A stretch of 64,000 nucleotides of DNA, taken from contig JACKBN010000002.1 of NCBI GenBank assembly GCA_020634565.1, forward strand, positions 124,001 to 188,000. The letters are read 5' to 3'. The translations under genes were made by a program, and so were the position numbers. Shown here one piece after another: positions 15,701-23,930 of this stretch (position 1 is its first letter; every line of letters begins with the position of its first letter). This DNA is from Ardenticatenaceae bacterium. Its GTDB lineage: Bacteria > Chloroflexota > Anaerolineae > Promineifilales > Promineifilaceae. The notes beneath the pieces are model-generated. The model did no database searches. It was given only the letters and a program-made list of their open reading frames with translations, and was not told the origin of the DNA.

Positions 15701-17248
15701 GTGCTACTGCAACAGTTAAAACGTGGCGATACGGTGTTAGAAGCCAGGGGAATCACCAAGCGTTTTCCCGGCGTTGTGGCCAACGAAGACATTGATTTTG
15801 CCATCAAAGCTGGCGAAATCCACGCCATTTTGGGGGAAAACGGGGCGGGCAAATCCACCCTCATGAAAATCCTCTTTGGCCAATACCAGCCGGACGAAGG
15901 TGAAATTTACCTGGCTGGTGAGAAGGTGAAGTTTAGCTCTCCGCTGGATGCCATCGATCGGGGCATTGGCATGGTGCACCAGCACCGCAAGCTGGTACCT
16001 GCCCACACCGTCATTGAAAACATTATCCTGGGGCATCCCCGCGCCGGGAAAATTCTGGACTACAAACGAACCACCCGCGAAATTCATGATTTGTGTGAAA
16101 AGTTTGGCTTCTCGATTGATTTGAAGGCCAAAGTGTGGCAGCTCTCCGAAGGCGAAAAGCAGATCGTCGAAATTCTCAAAGCGCTCTATCGTGGTGCTGA
16201 GCTGCTGATCATGGATGAGCCAACGGCCGCTTTAACCCCCATCGAAACTGAAAAGCTGCTCACCTCCATTGAAGCGATGGCCAAAGATAACGTCGCCATC
16301 GTGCCCTTCATCACCCACAAATTGCCCATTGTCTTGCGCATTAGCCACCGCGTGACGGTGCTGCGCCGGGGCAAGGTTGTTTCCTGCATTGAGACGGAAC
16401 ACGCCACTGAAAAGAGCCTGGCCACAGAACTGGTTGGGCGGGAAGTGCTGTTTAACGTCCAGCGAGAAAAGGCGCCCAAAGGGGAGACGATCCTTCAGGT
16501 AGATAATTTGAAAGCCCAAAGCGATAAGGGTGTGCGGGCGCTGGAAGGCGTCTCTTTTGCCATTCGCGAAGGGGAGATTTTTGGCATTGCCGGGGTGTCT
16601 GGCAACGGGCAGCGGGAGCTGGTGGAATGCCTGGCAGGAATGCGGACCGTTGAGGCGGGCAAAATTACGCTCGACGGCAAAGAGATTACCACGGCTTCCA
16701 GCTATGCGCGCTGGAAAGCGGGTCTGGGCTACATCCCCGCCGACCGCAACCACCTGGGTTCCATTGCCGACTTTTCGCTCGTTGAAAACATGACGATGAA
16801 TTACTACTTTGATGAGCAGTACCAGCATCGTGGCACATTGGATTACCACAAAATTCGCCAGCTAACCGAAGAAGTCATTGAGGAATACGCGGTCAAAACG
16901 CCCAATGCGGATGTCAAGGCCAAAAATCTGTCTGGCGGCAACTTGCAGAAGCTGATTTTGGCTCGCGTGCTTTCACGCAATCCGCGTTTGGTTATTGCCG
17001 ATCTACCGTCGCAGGGACTGGATATCGGGGCGATTGAGTTTGTGCGCAATAAGTTGAATGAGGCGAAGTTTAAGAATGCGGCCGTTTTGCTCATTTCCGA
17101 AGATTTAGACGAAATATTCTCCTTATGTGACTGGATTGCGCCCATCTACGAAGGGCGGCTCATGGGCATTCTTCCGGTTGAAGAAGCACACCGTGAAGAA
17201 GTCGGTGCAATGATGGCCGGAATTGAAATGGCAGGAGACGAACAATGA
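15701..17248 (+). CDS. ABC transporter ATP-binding protein (two ATPase domains)
   Basis: 515 residues, RbsA/NupA-like double ATPase. Domain 1 has Walker A GENGAGKST, signature LSEGEKQ and Walker B LLIMDEPTAAL. Domain 2 has a degenerate Walker A (GVSGNGQREL), signature LSGGNLQK and Walker B LVIADLPSQGLD. This asymmetry is normal for importers of nucleosides and sugars. The start is GTG at 15701, with AAGG upstream. The stop overlaps the next ATG by four bases (ATGA), so translation with the permease is coupled. Confidence 0.9.
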   Translation: MLLQQLKRGDTVLEARGITKRFPGVVANEDIDFAIKAGEIHAILGENGAGKSTLMKILFGQYQPDEGEIYLAGEKVKFSSPLDAIDRGIGMVHQHRKLVPAHTVIENIILGHPRAGKILDYKRTTREIHDLCEKFGFSIDLKAKVWQLSEGEKQIVEILKALYRGAELLIMDEPTAALTPIETEKLLTSIEAMAKDNVAIVPFITHKLPIVLRISHRVTVLRRGKVVSCIETEHATEKSLATELVGREVLFNVQREKAPKGETILQVDNLKAQSDKGVRALEGVSFAIREGEIFGIAGVSGNGQRELVECLAGMRTVEAGKITLDGKEITTASSYARWKAGLGYIPADRNHLGSIADFSLVENMTMNYYFDEQYQHRGTLDYHKIRQLTEEVIEEYAVKTPNADVKAKNLSGGNLQKLILARVLSRNPRLVIADLPSQGLDIGAIEFVRNKLNEAKFKNAAVLLISEDLDEIFSLCDWIAPIYEGRLMGILPVEEAHREEVGAMMAGIEMAGDEQ

Positions 17249-18378
17249 GAGTCGGTAACTATCGCCTTGAGTTGGTAAAAAGGACTGTTTTAAAGCCGTG
17301 GCAAGCGCTGCTAAATGCGGTGTTGGCCATTGTGGCGGCGCTGTTTTTATTTGGCTTTATCTTCATTTTGGCCGGTTTGAGCCCGGTTGATGCCTACCGG
17401 CAAATTTTTGACTATGCCTTTTTTAACGAATTTGGCCTGCCGCTGACGCTGAACCGCTTTGTTTTTCTGCTGCTCTGTACTTACGCCTTTATTATTCCTT
17501 TTCGGGCCGGGTTGTGGAACATTGGCATGACGGGGCAGTTATATATCGGGGCGCTTACCGCGTTTGCTGTTTTTTATGCTTTTGGCGTGAATCAGCTTAA
17601 TGCGCCACATCCACCCGCGATTTGGCTGGTGCCGCTGGCGATGTTGGGAGCGGCCGTTGGCGGGGCGTTAACCGGTGTGATTGCGGGTTATCTCAGGGGT
17701 CGCTACAACATCAACGAAATTGTCGTCACCATGATGCTGAACTTTATGGCCTACTGGTTTGTCTCCTTCATGATCAAGGATGGCGGCATCTTCATGAATG
17801 CTGGCGGACGTGGCGAGAGCTTTGAACTGCCCGATGCGTTCCACATGCCGCTGCTGTTTGATGTGCCGATTACGATTTTTATTGCCCTGGCCGTTGGCCT
17901 CTTTTTGTCTTACCTTTTTGCCCGGATGCGGCTGGGGTTTGAAATTCGCGCCTACGGGCAAAACCCTAACGCGGCCGCTTATGCAGGGATTAGTCGCCGT
18001 CGTGTGCCGGTGTTGGTCTTTGTGTTGGGCGGGGTTTTGGCAGGATTGGCTGGGTATCATTATTTTGCGGCCGTTCCCGGTGTGTACAAAATCGCCCGCA
18101 ACTACGCCTTTTTTGGTGATATGGCCTTCTACGGCATCATTTGCGGTCTCATTTCGCAGGGGAACCCGATTGGGGCGATTCCGGTGGCTTTTTTGTTTGG
18201 TGGATTGTCGGTAGGCGGCCGTTTTGTGCAGGGCGCGTTGGGCATGAGCTTTGGTGTTGATTATGCGCTACTGGGGGTGTTGATGATTACCCTGGTTGCA
18301 TTCCAGTTTTTCTATCGCTACAAAATTGCCGTGGTTAAATTGGACAAGCTGGAAACGAAGGTTTTATCCACGGATTAA
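17245..18378 (+). CDS. ABC transporter permease (BPD_transp_2 type), first of two
   Basis: 377 residues with about nine or ten hydrophobic segments. The characteristic cytoplasmic loop MRLGFEIRAYGQNPNAAAYA occurs at about residues 228-247, followed by GISRRRVPVLVFVLGGVLAG. It is the larger NupB-type subunit that pairs with the product of the 18656 gene. It starts within the stop of the ATPase gene. Confidence 0.88.
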   Translation: MRVGNYRLELVKRTVLKPWQALLNAVLAIVAALFLFGFIFILAGLSPVDAYRQIFDYAFFNEFGLPLTLNRFVFLLLCTYAFIIPFRAGLWNIGMTGQLYIGALTAFAVFYAFGVNQLNAPHPPAIWLVPLAMLGAAVGGALTGVIAGYLRGRYNINEIVVTMMLNFMAYWFVSFMIKDGGIFMNAGGRGESFELPDAFHMPLLFDVPITIFIALAVGLFLSYLFARMRLGFEIRAYGQNPNAAAYAGISRRRVPVLVFVLGGVLAGLAGYHYFAAVPGVYKIARNYAFFGDMAFYGIICGLISQGNPIGAIPVAFLFGGLSVGGRFVQGALGMSFGVDYALLGVLMITLVAFQFFYRYKIAVVKLDKLETKVLSTD

Positions 18379-18454
18379 CCCTGGTGATGCGGGAAACAAG
18401 GAATCGGACTGGTTAAAAAAGCAGATGTTGCGCTTAGCAAATCAATACACAAAT

Positions 18455-18560
18455 TGTCATTCCGAACCCTTCGACACCTCAGAGCAGGCTGTCTTCGGAG
18501 TGAGGAATCCCGTTCTACTTGCTAACCGGTTGGGATTTCTCGGAGGACCTCGAAATGACA
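18455..18560. repeat. Inverted-repeat element with TGTCATTCCGA ends
   Basis: A segment of about 106 bases bounded by TGTCATTCCGA and a complementary TCGAAATGACA. Its inside has partly complementary blocks (gaggaatccc and gggatttctc). It sits in the 277-base gap between the two permease genes. Similar TGTCATTC...GAATGACA elements are widespread in environmental bacteria; here only one copy was seen. Confidence 0.6.
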
Positions 18561-18655
18561 TGTGAATATTGGATTTGCGGAGATTAAACGATCATTTTTG
18601 AACCTTGCAGAAAGTGATTGCAAATAATGGTTTTTCTTAAACTTGGAGAAAGTCG

Positions 18656-19534
18656 ATGTGGGAGTTTTGGGTTCGAAGTCTTGATGCCTCAACAATCTTT
18701 CTAATTGCTGGGACTGGCGAGTTGTATGGCCAGCGTTCTGGTATCCTCAACGTGGGTGTGGAAGGCGTGATGCTCTTTGGGGCCACGATTGGCTTTATCG
18801 TGGCCAAAACGACGGGTAGCTACTTGCTCGGTTTTGCTGCCGCTATTGCCATTGGGGCGCTGCTGGGCATTTTGCACGGGTTTTTCTCCATCACGCTGGG
18901 CGGCGATCAGGTGGTAAGCGGCATGGGCATCTGGATTTTGGGCTTTGGCCTGACCACTTACATGGGCTCCCCATTTACCGGGCCTCTAGGTCTGGATCGT
19001 ATCCCCACGATTTTTGGCTTGTCGCCGTTTTTCTTCATTGGGCTCATTTTGGCGGGCATCATCTGGTTTGTGCTGAACCGCACCAGCCTGGGTTTGCAGA
19101 TTCGCTCGGTGGGTGAGAATCCATCTGTGGCCGAAGTGTCGGGGATTAGCGTGAGCAAAACCCGCTACTTATGCGTGACAGTGAGCGGCATGCTGATGGG
19201 CTTTGCCGGAGCGGTGTATGCCCTCGATTACAATCCGGTCTGGAGCTACAACTTCCTGCTGGGCTGGGGCTTTATTGCCCTGGCGCTGGTCTTCTTCTCG
19301 ATGTGGAATCCGCTCATTTTGCTGGGTGGTTCGTTGCTGTTTGGCACGATGTGGCAGCTTTCGCTCAGCCCGGAGCTGGTGCTGCCCGGTGTGTTATCCC
19401 GCTACGTGTGGCGGATGGTGCCGTTTGCCATTACGCTGATTGTGCTGCTGTTCATGTCTACCAAGCGGTTTCGCACCCGCTGGGGGGCGGCCAGGCCGGA
19501 AGCGTTGGGTCAGCCGTTTTTGAAGGAAGAATAA
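18656..19534 (+). CDS. ABC transporter permease (BPD_transp_2 type), second of two
   Basis: 292 residues with about eight membrane segments. The N-terminus carries the family motif ELYGQRSGILNVGVEGVML, and SLGLQIRSVGENPSVAEVSG forms the cytoplasmic coupling loop. It is the smaller NupC-type subunit completing the BMP-family importer. TTGGAG lies a few bases before the ATG. It is separated from the first permease by a repeat-filled gap but has the same direction. Confidence 0.88.
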   Translation: MWEFWVRSLDASTIFLIAGTGELYGQRSGILNVGVEGVMLFGATIGFIVAKTTGSYLLGFAAAIAIGALLGILHGFFSITLGGDQVVSGMGIWILGFGLTTYMGSPFTGPLGLDRIPTIFGLSPFFFIGLILAGIIWFVLNRTSLGLQIRSVGENPSVAEVSGISVSKTRYLCVTVSGMLMGFAGAVYALDYNPVWSYNFLLGWGFIALALVFFSMWNPLILLGGSLLFGTMWQLSLSPELVLPGVLSRYVWRMVPFAITLIVLLFMSTKRFRTRWGAARPEALGQPFLKEE

Positions 19535-19536
19535 CT

Positions 19537-20607
19537 TTACACTGCCCGCCGACGGCCGATTTCTTCCCGAACCACTGGCGCAACTTTGGTACCCAGTAAT
19601 TCAATCGCGTGTAGCATCTTGTCGTGCGGCATGGTGCCGACGCTTAATTGCATCAAGAAGCGGTCGTGGTTGAATAGCTCGTGCTGAAACAAAATCTTCT
19701 CGATTATCTCATCTGGACTACCCACAAAATTAGCGCCGCGTAAGGTGCAGGAAGCGTCAAACTGCTGGCGGCTCATGGGCGGCCAGCCGCGCTCACGGCC
19801 GATTTTGTTCATCACCTGGGCAAAGGGCGGGAAGGCGACATCGCGTGCTTCCTGGGCGCTGTCGGCAATGAAGCCGTGAGAGTTGATGCTAAGCGCCAGC
19901 TTGCTGCGGTCGTGGCCTACCTGGGCCACGGCGCGATTGTATAAATCGACCATGGGTACAAACTGCTCGGGGTAGCCACCGATGATGGCCAGCGCCAGCG
20001 GCAGACCGAACGTGGCCGTGCGCACGACCGATTCTGGCGTGCCGCCGACAGCAATCCAGACCGGCAGCGGGTCTTGGATGGGGCGAGGATAGACGCCCTG
20101 TCCGGTCAGCGCGGCGCGATGCTGACCTTGCCAATGCACTTCCACGTCTTCCCGAATTTTGAGGAGCAGCTCCAGTTTTTCGGCAAAAAGTGTATGGTAA
20201 TCGCGCAAATCGTAGCCGAAGAGGGGGAATGATTCGATAAATGAACCACGACCGGCCATGATTTCGGAACGGCCGTTTGACAGCAAATCCAGCGTGGCAA
20301 ACTGTTGAAATACGCGCACCGGGTCATCAGAGCTAAGCACGGAGACGGCGCTGCTGAGGCGAATGTTTTTGGTGCGAGCCGCGGCAGCGGCCAAAATGAC
20401 TGCCGGAGCAGACGAAACGTAATCGGGTCGATGATGCTCCCCCAGGCCAAACACATCCAGCCCCACCTGATCGGCCAATTCAATTGTTTCTAGCAGCTCT
20501 TCCAACCGCTGTGCGGGCGTGATGAGTTCGCCTGTTTTTGGGTCAGGCGTCAATTCGGCAAAGGAGTAGATGCCAATTTCGAATGGTTTAGGTATTTGTT
20601 TGTCCAT
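19537..20607 (-). CDS. LLM-class (luciferase-like) flavin-dependent oxidoreductase
   Basis: 356 residues, TIM-barrel luciferase-like monooxygenase. FGLGEHHRPDYVSSAPAVIL near residue 55 is the flavin/substrate-facing loop of this class, and AGRGSFIESFPLFGYD is also typical. The enzyme would use FMN (or F420 in some relatives) from a separate reductase. Substrate unknown. It is convergent with the second BMP permease, with only two bases between the stops. Confidence 0.85.
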   Translation of the reverse strand: MDKQIPKPFEIGIYSFAELTPDPKTGELITPAQRLEELLETIELADQVGLDVFGLGEHHRPDYVSSAPAVILAAAAARTKNIRLSSAVSVLSSDDPVRVFQQFATLDLLSNGRSEIMAGRGSFIESFPLFGYDLRDYHTLFAEKLELLLKIREDVEVHWQGQHRAALTGQGVYPRPIQDPLPVWIAVGGTPESVVRTATFGLPLALAIIGGYPEQFVPMVDLYNRAVAQVGHDRSKLALSINSHGFIADSAQEARDVAFPPFAQVMNKIGRERGWPPMSRQQFDASCTLRGANFVGSPDEIIEKILFQHELFNHDRFLMQLSVGTMPHDKMLHAIELLGTKVAPVVREEIGRRRAV

Positions 20608-20650
20608 GATGGTTTCTCGGGTTGTAGGTCCGCCGAGGGATAAATCCCAC

Positions 20651-20691
20651 GGCTAGTTGTGGAAGCCCCAAGGGGCTTTTCATAACTAGCC
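20651..20691. repeat. GGCTAGTT...AAGCCCC hairpin element
   Basis: GGCTAGTT pairs with AACTAGCC across 41 bases, and AAGCCCC pairs with GGGGCTT inside. It lies between the threonine synthase stop and the LLM gene start. A related AGCCCC element follows the SulP gene near 43.2 kb. There is no T-run on the minus strand, so its role as terminator is uncertain. Confidence 0.5.
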
Positions 20692-20724
20692 AGTCCGTTT
20701 ACGGGTTGGCGATCTTGGCAATTT

Positions 20725-22059
20725 TTACGCTTTTTCCAGTCGCTGCGCAATCGTGTCTTTTACCAATTCTACGTCCGCAGGCAAATTCACGGGCGGATTG
20801 GCGAACTGGCTTTCGGCTTCGGGCAGCGTGCCTTCGTGGTATTTCACCTTGAATTGGGTGAACTTCAGGCCGTGAGCGGTGCTGATGACAACGGTGCGGT
20901 CATTTTTCTGGATGATGCCTTTTTCTTTTAGTTTGAAGAGGGCGGCGAGGGCAACGGCCGTATGCGGACAGGTGTACATCCCGGTGCGATCGGCCAGCGC
21001 GGCCGCATTCGCCAATTCATGCTCCGACGCCTGCTCCACGATGCCGTTGGTGGCCTGAATCGCCTGTACCGCCTTCTCGTAGCTCACAGGGTCGCCAATG
21101 CGGATGGCTGAGGCTTGCGTGTCTTGTGCCGCCAGCGACACTTTGCTCTCGAAGCCATTCAGGTAGCTCTGGTAGAACGGAGTCGCCTTGGCTGCTTGCG
21201 CCGCCACCAGCCGGGGCATCTTGTCGATAATGTCCAGTTCGTAGAGCAGCTTGAGCCCTTTGTAGGTGGCGCTGATGTTGCCCAGGTTGCCTACCGGCAA
21301 AATGATCCAGTCCGGCACTTGCCAATCAAACTGGCGCACAATTTCGATGCCTACCGTCTTTTGCCCCTCAATGCGCAGGCTGTTCATCGAGTTGGCCAGG
21401 TAGATGCTGTTATCCTTCGTCAGCTCCTTGACGATGCGCATGCAGCCGTCAAAGTCCGTGTCCAGGGCCAGGACGTGTGCGCCGTTGGCGATGGGCTGGA
21501 TGAGCTGGGCAGCGCTCACCTTGTTTTGCGGCAAAAAGACGATAGATGGAATACCCGCCGCCGCGGCGTAAGCGGCCAATGCCGCGCTGGTGTCGCCAGT
21601 GCTGGCGCAGGCGACGGCTTTTACCGGATTGTCTGGCAGCGTCATCATCTGCTTGACCACGCTGACCAGAACGGTCATGCCCAAATCTTTGAAGCTGCCA
21701 GTGTGGCTGTTGCCGCACAGCTTAATCCATAGGTCGGACAAGCCAATTTGCTGTCCTAGCCGCTCAGCCCAAAACAGGTTGGAGTTACCCTCAAACATGC
21801 TGACGACGTTGTCGTCGGCCAGGTCGGGGATGACCCACTCTTTCATGGCCCAGACGCCGCTGCCGTAGGGCCACTGGGTGCTGCCGGCGCGCTGGTCGAG
21901 TAGGGTTTGCCACTGCTCCGCGCTGCGCTGGCGCAGGGGTTGCAGGTCGTGGTGGACCTCCAGCAAGCCGCCGCAGGTGGGGCAGGTGTAGATGACATCG
22001 TAAATGGAGTAGCTGCCGGGGCAGCCCCGGAAACAGCGAAAGGTAGCTTGTGTGTTCAT
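20725..22059 (-). CDS. thrC: Threonine synthase (PLP-dependent)
   Basis: 444 residues. An N-terminal zinc-ribbon-like segment (CFRGCPGSYSI, YTCPTCGGLLEV) precedes the fold-type II PLP domain. The PLP lysine lies in HTGSFKDLGM, the phosphate loop in VGNLGNISAT, and NSNLFWAERL is also typical. It converts O-phosphohomoserine to threonine in the cytosol. The zinc-ribbon form is common in Chloroflexota and archaea. No homoserine kinase or dehydrogenase gene is near. No ribosome site is obvious before the ATG. Confidence 0.88.
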   Translation of the reverse strand: MNTQATFRCFRGCPGSYSIYDVIYTCPTCGGLLEVHHDLQPLRQRSAEQWQTLLDQRAGSTQWPYGSGVWAMKEWVIPDLADDNVVSMFEGNSNLFWAERLGQQIGLSDLWIKLCGNSHTGSFKDLGMTVLVSVVKQMMTLPDNPVKAVACASTGDTSAALAAYAAAAGIPSIVFLPQNKVSAAQLIQPIANGAHVLALDTDFDGCMRIVKELTKDNSIYLANSMNSLRIEGQKTVGIEIVRQFDWQVPDWIILPVGNLGNISATYKGLKLLYELDIIDKMPRLVAAQAAKATPFYQSYLNGFESKVSLAAQDTQASAIRIGDPVSYEKAVQAIQATNGIVEQASEHELANAAALADRTGMYTCPHTAVALAALFKLKEKGIIQKNDRTVVISTAHGLKFTQFKVKYHEGTLPEAESQFANPPVNLPADVELVKDTIAQRLEKA

Positions 22060-22182
22060 GGGGTGGATTTTACTTTGTTTGGTGGGATTGCTCCACAGGA
22101 AAAGAGCGGAACACAGAGTTGCGCAGAGGGGGCAGGGAAGTTACACGGAGAAGAGGCCAAAACAGCTTAGCCAAGGGAAATT

Positions 22183-22440
22183 TTACTCTTTAGATAAGGA
22201 ATGGCGCCTTAGATACTCTTTCGGCATCAATTCGTCTGGTAGTTCACTTTCAACATCTAGCGCAGCATCCCAGCCAAGCTGGTAAAGTTTAGTGAGGGTT
22301 GCGTGATATTCTTCGATAACCTTCTGTGCAGAATATTTGTGCATCCGATACTTGGCGGCCAAGTTACCAAGATGAAACTCTAAAGCGCGAAGCTCTGGAT
22401 CAAGCGGATAGCCCATTTCGTCAGTTTCGTAGGATTTCAT
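22183..22440 (-). CDS. Small hypothetical protein downstream of the toxin gene
   Basis: About 85 residues, charged and helical (ALEFHLGNLAAKYRMHKYSA), no signal peptide or membrane segment. I do not recognise it. It follows the MazF-like gene by about 40 bases in the same direction and may be the third gene of that operon. The start at 22440 (MKSYETDEMGYPLD) has AGAAGA upstream. Confidence 0.55.
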   Translation of the reverse strand: MKSYETDEMGYPLDPELRALEFHLGNLAAKYRMHKYSAQKVIEEYHATLTKLYQLGWDAALDVESELPDELMPKEYLRRHSLSKE

Positions 22441-22482
22441 AATTATCTTCTGTTTGTCTATTCTAATGTTCAAACTTTGGAT

Positions 22483-22848
22483 TTATCGATTTAGCTCAAA
22501 CAACTCACGTAATTTCTGGTTTACTTCTTCTTGTTGCTTTGGGGAAAGCACCCCCAATTCCCGGCGAACTAATTCTGTAATAACGGTCACTAAGCGATGC
22601 AATCGTATGGCTGATGAAACGCGCAGCCCTGTTGAGGCAAAACCTTCTGCGTTTATATGGAGGATCACATCGCTCGATTCTGGGTTTTGGGGAAGGCGAC
22701 TGGTTATGAACGCTAGAACAACATGTTTGTGCTGCCCGATTGGCTCCGTCAGGCAAACAGCCGGACGCACTTTGCTGCTTGAAAGATCGTCAAATGGGAA
22801 GGGAACGAGAACGATTTTATTTTTCAACTTCGATTGGTTTGCCATCAT
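22483..22848 (-). CDS. MazF/PemK-family toxin (type II toxin-antitoxin)
   Basis: 121 residues. IVLVPFPFDDLSSSKVRPAV is the N-terminal strand pair of the MazF/PemK/Kid fold, and VVLAFITSRLP and LRVSSAIRLHRLVTV follow at the expected spacing. Members cleave RNA as endoribonucleases. The start overlaps the end of the upstream antitoxin gene by 32 bases, the usual coupling in such modules. Key catalytic residues cannot be assigned securely without alignment. Confidence 0.8.
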   Translation of the reverse strand: MMANQSKLKNKIVLVPFPFDDLSSSKVRPAVCLTEPIGQHKHVVLAFITSRLPQNPESSDVILHINAEGFASTGLRVSSAIRLHRLVTVITELVRRELGVLSPKQQEEVNQKLRELFELNR

Positions 22849-23074
22849 CCAGGGTATAGATGTCTTCTCCCGCGTCGTGGAGGAACTGGAAAGCGGGATT
22901 TCTAGACGCCGCCTTTAGCCATTCTTCTTCAGAAATTTCTTCTTCAACTGTTGTTAGCACAATCACGCGCACACGTTTGGGGCCAGTGATGGGTAATTTG
23001 TCGTCCAAATGGAGCTGGTTGTGCTCATCAATTGTTCCGGTCATTTCAACGGCCGTCATTTGTGTTTGCATCAT
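22817..23074 (-). CDS. Probable antitoxin partner of the MazF-like toxin
   Basis: 85 residues, acidic. The beginning, AVEMTGTIDEHNQLHLDD, looks like the strand-rich N-terminal DNA-binding part of AbrB-like or DUF104-type antitoxins, and the C-terminal half (ISEEEWLKAASRNPAF) would be the toxin-binding tail. It is upstream of and overlapping the toxin gene. GAGG precedes the ATG. A palindrome lies over the predicted transcription start, as expected for autoregulation. Confidence 0.7.
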   Translation of the reverse strand: MMQTQMTAVEMTGTIDEHNQLHLDDKLPITGPKRVRVIVLTTVEEEISEEEWLKAASRNPAFQFLHDAGEDIYTLDDGKPIEVEK

Positions 23075-23105
23075 TTCCTCTTTAAAAGCTACCTTTACTT
23101 GTTGA

Positions 23106-23124
23106 CTGTCACGACAGCATTATA
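23106..23124 (-). promoter_or_regulatory. Toxin-antitoxin promoter with overlapping palindrome
   Basis: On the minus strand TGCTATAAT (an extended -10; TATAAT at 23124-23119) is followed at once by the palindrome CTGTC-N2-GACAG (23106-23117), which covers the expected start site. This is a typical place for an antitoxin operator. Confidence 0.5.
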
Positions 23125-23163
23125 GCATACCTTTCTACAATCTTGCTGCTCAATCCGCCCAAA

Positions 23164-23205
23164 ATGCAAAATATAGTTGACATTATGCAAAATATATTTT
23201 ACAAT
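23164..23205 (+). promoter_or_regulatory. HTH-gene promoter with tandem 12-base operator repeats
   Basis: TTGACA at 23177-23182 and TACAAT at 23200-23205 with a 17-base spacer. The 12-mer ATGCAAAATATA occurs at 23164-23175 and again at 23185-23196, 21 bases apart (two turns), flanking and overlapping the -35 box. The ATG follows the -10 box by six bases, so the transcript should be leaderless. Autoregulation by the HTH protein is the likely reading. Confidence 0.65.
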
Positions 23206-23211
23206 GCGGCC

Positions 23212-23433
23212 ATGCGTGATATTCAGATTGGCAATAAGGTGCGATTAGCCCGGATTGAAGCAAACCTGACCCAGCAGGAACTGGCGGAGCAGGTGAGCGT
23301 GACCCGGCAGACGATTGGCCTTATTGAAAGCGACAAGTACAACCCGACAATCAAACTGTGCCTGATGCTGGCGCATGTGCTGGGCAAGCGTCTGGATGAG
23401 CTGTTCTGGATTGCCGAGCTGACGGAGGATTGA
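23212..23433 (+). CDS. XRE-family helix-turn-helix regulator (small)
   Basis: 73 residues, essentially one HTH_3 domain. Helices 2-3 are NLTQQELAEQVSVTRQTIGL, then IESDKYNPTIKLCLMLAHVL. Such short YozG/XRE proteins are usually paired with a small membrane protein gene, as here (one base gap to 23435). The start at 23212 is chosen over 23143 because the promoter lies between them. Probably represses its own operon through the tandem repeats just upstream. Confidence 0.85.
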   Translation: MRDIQIGNKVRLARIEANLTQQELAEQVSVTRQTIGLIESDKYNPTIKLCLMLAHVLGKRLDELFWIAELTED

Positions 23434-23434
23434 G

Positions 23435-23854
23435 ATGAAAATTGATGAACGTTCGCAGGTGGTAGCCGGGCAAAGCGCCATGATCATGCTGGGCTTAACG
23501 CAGGTGGCGCTGGGCGCGGTATTGATGATTCGACTCTACGTCTTTGACCAGCCAGATGCCGAACTACGGGATATTCAGTGGGTGCTGCTGGGCTCGATTG
23601 TGGGCTATTTTGCGCTCCGCTCGTTTTTGGGTGGAATCATGCCCGTACCGACGATGAAGCAAGCGGTTTTGGCTTATCTGGGCATGACCGTCTTCTTGTT
23701 TGTGGTGTTGAGCTTGTGGCTGGGTCTACCGGATTTGTCTGACTGGACCAACAATGTGCTGCCGGCCATTTTGGGACCAGCGATCATTGTGGGGGGCTAT
23801 TGGTTGATTGCAGCGTTAGGCAAGCGGCGCGTTGAGCGGGAGATTTTTGATTAA
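23435..23854 (+). CDS. Small membrane protein paired with the XRE regulator
   Basis: 139 residues with four hydrophobic segments (about 17-36, 50-68, 77-97, 108-130). Function unknown. It is co-transcribed with the upstream HTH gene, and a GGAGG-like site lies at the end of that gene. A strong terminator follows. This HTH plus four-helix pair recurs in many Firmicutes and Chloroflexota, from general knowledge. Confidence 0.75.
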   Translation: MKIDERSQVVAGQSAMIMLGLTQVALGAVLMIRLYVFDQPDAELRDIQWVLLGSIVGYFALRSFLGGIMPVPTMKQAVLAYLGMTVFLFVVLSLWLGLPDLSDWTNNVLPAILGPAIIVGGYWLIAALGKRRVEREIFD

Positions 23855-23884
23855 GTTTTGCCACAGAGAACACAGAGACTTATG

Positions 23885-23930
23885 AGAAGGGGAACGGCCG
23901 TTTACAACCGTTCTCCTTCTTTTTTTATTC
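23885..23930 (+). terminator. Rho-independent terminator after the HTH/membrane-protein operon
   Basis: AGAAGGGGAACGG (23885-23897) pairs with CCGTTCTCCTTCT (23908-23920) with one G-T wobble, then a run of seven T. The ACGGCCGT octamer forms part of the stem. It also overlaps the end of the convergent TorD-like gene. Confidence 0.85.

Noticed and set aside
18379..18655. Possible tRNA or small RNA gene between the permeases
   Set aside because: The inverted repeat has no cloverleaf pattern or anticodon arm, and it matches the general look of dispersed repeat elements.
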